Source of the DNA: NORP110 sp051251595
GTDB lineage: Bacteria > Pseudomonadota > Alphaproteobacteria > Rhodobacterales > Rhodobacteraceae
Assembly: GCA_051251595.1 (NCBI GenBank)
Contig: JBPOFA010000001.1
Location: 124,001 to 188,000, forward strand
Direction: 5' to 3'
Length of the DNA stretch: 64,000 nucleotides
Shown: positions 61,399-64,000 of the stretch, one piece after another
Layout: each line of letters starts with the position of its first letter
Position numbering within the stretch: the stretch's first letter is position 1
Notes under the pieces: model-generated
The model's input: only the letters and a program-made list of their open reading frames with translations
Told to the model about the DNA's origin: nothing
The model's database searches: none
Position numbers and translations under genes: made by a program

Positions 61399-62019
61399 CT
61401 ATTTGTGCAATTTCACCCGCGCATCCTGCGCCATCAGATCAGCGACAAAGCCTTTTTCAGACCCAAAATCATGGGGAACCTGATCTGCGGTTCTGCTGCC
61501 AGACAGCGACTGAGACGCAAAGAAATCGAACCCATAAAGGTCCAGCGACGCGGCATCCGACTTTGCCACGATATCAATCATCATCGCGCCCGTGGTCGGC
61601 GGGCCGGTCAGCCGCTGACCCAGACGCGACCATTCGGCCAAAGGATGCAGGTAAAAACCGGGCCGCTCGGCGATCCAGCGCTTCAGGCGTTTGCGTTTGT
61701 GCGACATCCACAAAATTCGGCCCGGATTTACCCGGGAATAATCCGCCGCAGGCAATGTCGTCGCCAGCGCCAACCAATCTGTGCGCGTCCCATGGGATTG
61801 CGTGGCGGGCATCGGCGCGCGGTTGATCCGGATCACCAGATCAGCCGCATCAATTTGCACCCCATAGCTGCTTTGCCCAAGTGCACGTGAATTGCCGATC
61901 AAGGCAACACGCTTGCCAGCCAGATCACCTTTTAGCGCGTCCAGCGAAACCGAAAGGCCTGACAACCAGGCCTCATCGCGCAGCACTTTTGCCAATTCGA
62001 ACCGCACTGCGCTGACCAT
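61399..62019 (-). CDS. GT29-like (sialyltransferase-family) glycosyltransferase
   Basis: 206 residues. VALIGNSRALGQSSYGVQIDAADLVIRINRAP reads like the L-motif of eukaryotic-type GT29 sialyltransferases (GN...GxxIDxxDxVxRxNxAP). PTTGAMMIDIVAKSDAASLDLYGFDFF resembles the S-motif, and HDFGSEKGFV fits the HxxxxE VS-motif with the catalytic His. The protein is much shorter than animal enzymes and lacks a membrane anchor. Donor and acceptor are unknown. It is next to ugd on the same strand, 61 bp apart, which suggests surface polysaccharide synthesis. Confidence 0.78.
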   Translation of the reverse strand: MVSAVRFELAKVLRDEAWLSGLSVSLDALKGDLAGKRVALIGNSRALGQSSYGVQIDAADLVIRINRAPMPATQSHGTRTDWLALATTLPAADYSRVNPGRILWMSHKRKRLKRWIAERPGFYLHPLAEWSRLGQRLTGPPTTGAMMIDIVAKSDAASLDLYGFDFFASQSLSGSRTADQVPHDFGSEKGFVADLMAQDARVKLHK

Positions 62020-62080
62020 TGCCCTGCCCTTCCATGATGCAAAGCCACCCGGCCCTGCGCATAGCAGCCAGTCTTACACG

Positions 62081-63385
62081 CTAGCGACCAACGGCGATAT
62101 AGCTTTCAAATCCGGCACGCGCAGCTTCGCTTTCCGAATAGATATTGCGCAGATCTGCCATTTTTGGGGACGCCATTGCGGACGCAATTCTGGACAGATC
62201 CAACGCCCGGAATTCATTCCATTCCGTCAGAATGACCACCGCATCCGCATCCTTGGCCGCTGCATAAGCGTCATCCATCCAGATGGCACCAGGCAACAAA
62301 TCCTCTCCCTCACGGCGTCCCTGCGGATCAACCACATGAACCGTCGCACCGCCACCGATCAACGCAGGCACAATCGCCAGCGAAGGCGCATCACGCATGT
62401 CATCTGTGTTGGGCTTAAACGTCACCCCAAAAACTGCGATCTTCTTTTTGTTAAAGGACCCGTCGCACAGATCCTGAATCTTCGTCACCATCCGGCGTTT
62501 GACTTCCTCATTCACCTTGATCACAGTTTCAGTAATCTGCATCGGAACAGCATGTTCTTGCCCAATACGCGCCAAAGCGCTGGTGTCTTTGGGAAAGCAT
62601 GACCCGCCATACCCAGGCCCGGCATGCAGAAACTTGTTTCCGATCCGCCCGTCCAGCCCCATGCCCTTGGACACCTGCTTTACGTCTGCGCCGACTTTTT
62701 CACAGAGCGCTGCAATCTCGTTGATAAAGGTGATCTTCACCGCCAAAAACGCGTTCGCGGCGTATTTGATCATTTCCGCGCTTTCCAGATCAGTTGTCAC
62801 AACTGGGAAATCCCGCAGGAACAATGGCCGGTAGATATCTTCCATCACGTCAGAGGCGCGTTCGCTTTGCACACCAACGACAACGCGGTCCGGGCGCATA
62901 AAGTCGTCAATCGCGGCCCCTTCGCGCAGAAACTCTGGGTTCGACGCCACATCAAATTCAGCATCAGGGTTGGTCTTTGAAATAATCTCTGCCACTTGAC
63001 GATTTGTGCCAACAGGCACCGTCGATTTCGTGACAACAACCGTGTAGCCGGACAACGCGTTGGCGATGTCCTCTGCGGCTGCGTAAACAAATCTTAGGTC
63101 AGCATGACCATCCCCGCGCCGGGTTGGGGTGCCAACGGCGATGAAAACCGCGTCAGCCTCGGCGACGGATTTTTTCAAATCCCCGGAAAAGGTCAAACGA
63201 CCAGCAGCGACGTTTTTGGCCAAAAGGTCTTCCAGACCAGGCTCAAAAATCGGAACTTCGCCCTTTTCCAACATTTCAATTTTGGTGGGGTTGTTATCGA
63301 CACAAACAACTTCATGTCCAAAATCAGAGAAACAAACACCAGAAACAAGACCGACATAACCAGTCCCAATCATCGCAATCTTCAT
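62081..63385 (-). CDS. ugd: UDP-glucose 6-dehydrogenase
   Basis: 434 residues with NAD loop GTGYVGLVSG, catalytic Cys in GPGYGGSCFPKD, and Lys and Asn in EMIKYAANAFLAVKI. It makes UDP-glucuronate for exopolysaccharide or lipopolysaccharide. ATG 63385. Followed on the same strand by the GT29-like gene; other polysaccharide genes are not in this window. The 281 bp upstream (63386-63666) hold no gene. Confidence 0.97.
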   Translation of the reverse strand: MKIAMIGTGYVGLVSGVCFSDFGHEVVCVDNNPTKIEMLEKGEVPIFEPGLEDLLAKNVAAGRLTFSGDLKKSVAEADAVFIAVGTPTRRGDGHADLRFVYAAAEDIANALSGYTVVVTKSTVPVGTNRQVAEIISKTNPDAEFDVASNPEFLREGAAIDDFMRPDRVVVGVQSERASDVMEDIYRPLFLRDFPVVTTDLESAEMIKYAANAFLAVKITFINEIAALCEKVGADVKQVSKGMGLDGRIGNKFLHAGPGYGGSCFPKDTSALARIGQEHAVPMQITETVIKVNEEVKRRMVTKIQDLCDGSFNKKKIAVFGVTFKPNTDDMRDAPSLAIVPALIGGGATVHVVDPQGRREGEDLLPGAIWMDDAYAAAKDADAVVILTEWNEFRALDLSRIASAMASPKMADLRNIYSESEAARAGFESYIAVGR

Positions 63386-63600
63386 AATATGCCTCGAACT
63401 ATTGACTAGGTGTTCAGATGGTAGATTGCGCGATCGATGTCAACGAAAAGGCCAACTCTGTGCCTTTCAAAATATCCCAGCCGCCGAATGCTGACCAATC
63501 CGCCATGTTTTCATCAACTGTTCACGATTTTGGTCATTGATAAAACACCTCCCCGGCCAGATAGGCGCCGCGAAAACCTGCGCCTTACGCAACTCCCATA

Positions 63601-63630
63601 AAAAATGGCCAACGAATGCTGGCCATTTTT
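63601..63630. terminator. Strong terminator hairpin
   Basis: AAAAATGGCCA-ACGAATGC-TGGCCATTTTT: an 11-bp stem with A/T runs on both sides, so it can act in either direction. It lies 36 bp past the stop of the small lipoprotein gene (minus), which it should terminate. Confidence 0.88.
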
Positions 63631-63666
63631 GTCATTTCAATACCAAAAGGAAAGTCCTTTCGGAAC

Positions 63667-63861
63667 TTAGTTACAACCTTCGGCCGCTTCACAAATTGCG
63701 CCTGCACCGGCACCGATAATTGCGCCTGTCAAAGGATCTGCGCCCAACAAGGCCGCGCCTCCGGCACCAGCTGCGGCACCCAGACCAACTGTTTTACCTG
63801 GCGTGTCACAACCTGCCAGAACAAAGGCCGAAAACGCGACCGCTGTGATGATTTTTGCCAT
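63667..63861 (-). CDS. Small glycine-zipper lipoprotein
   Basis: 64 residues: signal MAKIITAVAFSAFVLAGC with lipobox LAGC, then KTVGLGAAAGAGGAALLG...TGAIIGAGAGAICEAAEGC, a glycine-zipper pattern as in small outer-membrane lipoproteins of the YMGG/17 kDa type. The longer frame to 63987 lacks a signal at its start, so ATG 63861 (GGAG upstream) is used. Function unknown, probably envelope associated. Not related by sequence, beyond composition, to the 21236-21529 protein. Confidence 0.75.
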   Translation of the reverse strand: MAKIITAVAFSAFVLAGCDTPGKTVGLGAAAGAGGAALLGADPLTGAIIGAGAGAICEAAEGCN

Positions 63862-64000
63862 ATTCTCTGTCTCCCGATTTTTTGTTTGAGTAGAGTAGTT
63901 TTCCTGTTCGCAAGAACTTATCCGCGCCCCCAAAAAGACAAGCAGCGACATATGTTCACCTAACGGAATACGCCAACCACAAGGCATCGTCCAGCATTTG

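Noticed and set aside
63910..63930. GTTCGCAAGAAC near the right end as a possible LexA site
   Set aside because: Spacing is wrong: GTTC and GAAC are an inverted pair four bases apart, not a direct repeat with N7.
1..64000. tRNA, rRNA, CRISPR array, IS element or prophage
   Set aside because: No array of direct repeats, no transposase or phage genes, and no cloverleaf or rRNA segment seen while reading the intergenic regions.

Overview
The window looks like chromosomal DNA of a marine alphaproteobacterium of the Rhodobacterales (Roseobacter group). I base this on family-level recognition, not on a search. The signs are: aerobic (CobN/CobO) cobalamin genes behind a B12 riboswitch, an Irr-type iron control element (TTTAGAA-N3-TTCTAAA) at a ferritin/VIT1 fusion gene (mbfA), an alphaproteobacterial LexA box (GTTC-N7-GTTC read on either strand) at imuB, glutathione-dependent formaldehyde oxidation genes, MlaA/MlaC, and small conserved families (DUF2794, DUF6478-like) I associate with this order. 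Genes are dense, often overlap by ATGA or TGATG, and lie on both strands. I see no rRNA, tRNA, IS element, prophage or CRISPR array.

Layout. 1-3.7 kb: the tail of a ParB-like gene, then smc. 4-12 kb: cobalamin region, with riboswitch, CbiM-like permease, cobW, GNAT, cobN, then (after two unrelated small genes) cobO. 12-17 kb: a ThDP enzyme, an FMN reductase, a divergent pair that looks like a split MnmC (FAD oxidoreductase and MnmD), and an EamA transporter. 17-25.5 kb: lytic transglycosylase, dapA, a small P-loop kinase, smpB, a sulfurtransferase, an aromatic aminotransferase, and the glnK-amtB pair. 25.7-29.2 kb: class A PBP facing mlaA-mlaC. 29.5-39 kb: a long series of plus-strand housekeeping genes (RidA, GDPD, FemAB-like, pterin dehydratase, ferredoxin reductase, rsmD, HAD), then map and sfsA on the minus strand, then a CinA-like protein, a GNAT and an OmpA-like protein. 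39-42 kb: a LysR regulator, an ~850-bp stretch with no convincing gene, and a two-gene operon of unknown function. 42-48 kb: ilvD, CPBP protease, accD-folC, zapE.

48-54.4 kb is one minus-strand block: cytochrome c, adhI, a ClpP-like peptidase, a NYN/LOTUS protein, mbfA with its own iron box, fghA, a YaiI-like gene and a PhyH-type dioxygenase. AdhI and FghA carry out successive steps of formaldehyde oxidation; the other genes share the block but not an obvious pathway. 54.5-60 kb: an SOS-type imuB lacking imuA/dnaE2 neighbours, DUF2794, an NlpC/P60-M17 peptidase operon, and carbonic anhydrase. 60.2-64 kb: asd, a short GT29 (sialyltransferase-like) protein, UDP-glucose dehydrogenase and a small glycine-rich lipoprotein.

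Most genes are ordinary housekeeping or accessory genes. The points most worth a second look are the GT29-like protein beside ugd, the ClpP/NYN-LOTUS gene pair, the orphan imuB under a LexA box, the Irr box overlapping the mbfA leader, the divergent split-MnmC pair, and several unassigned palindromes in promoter regions.
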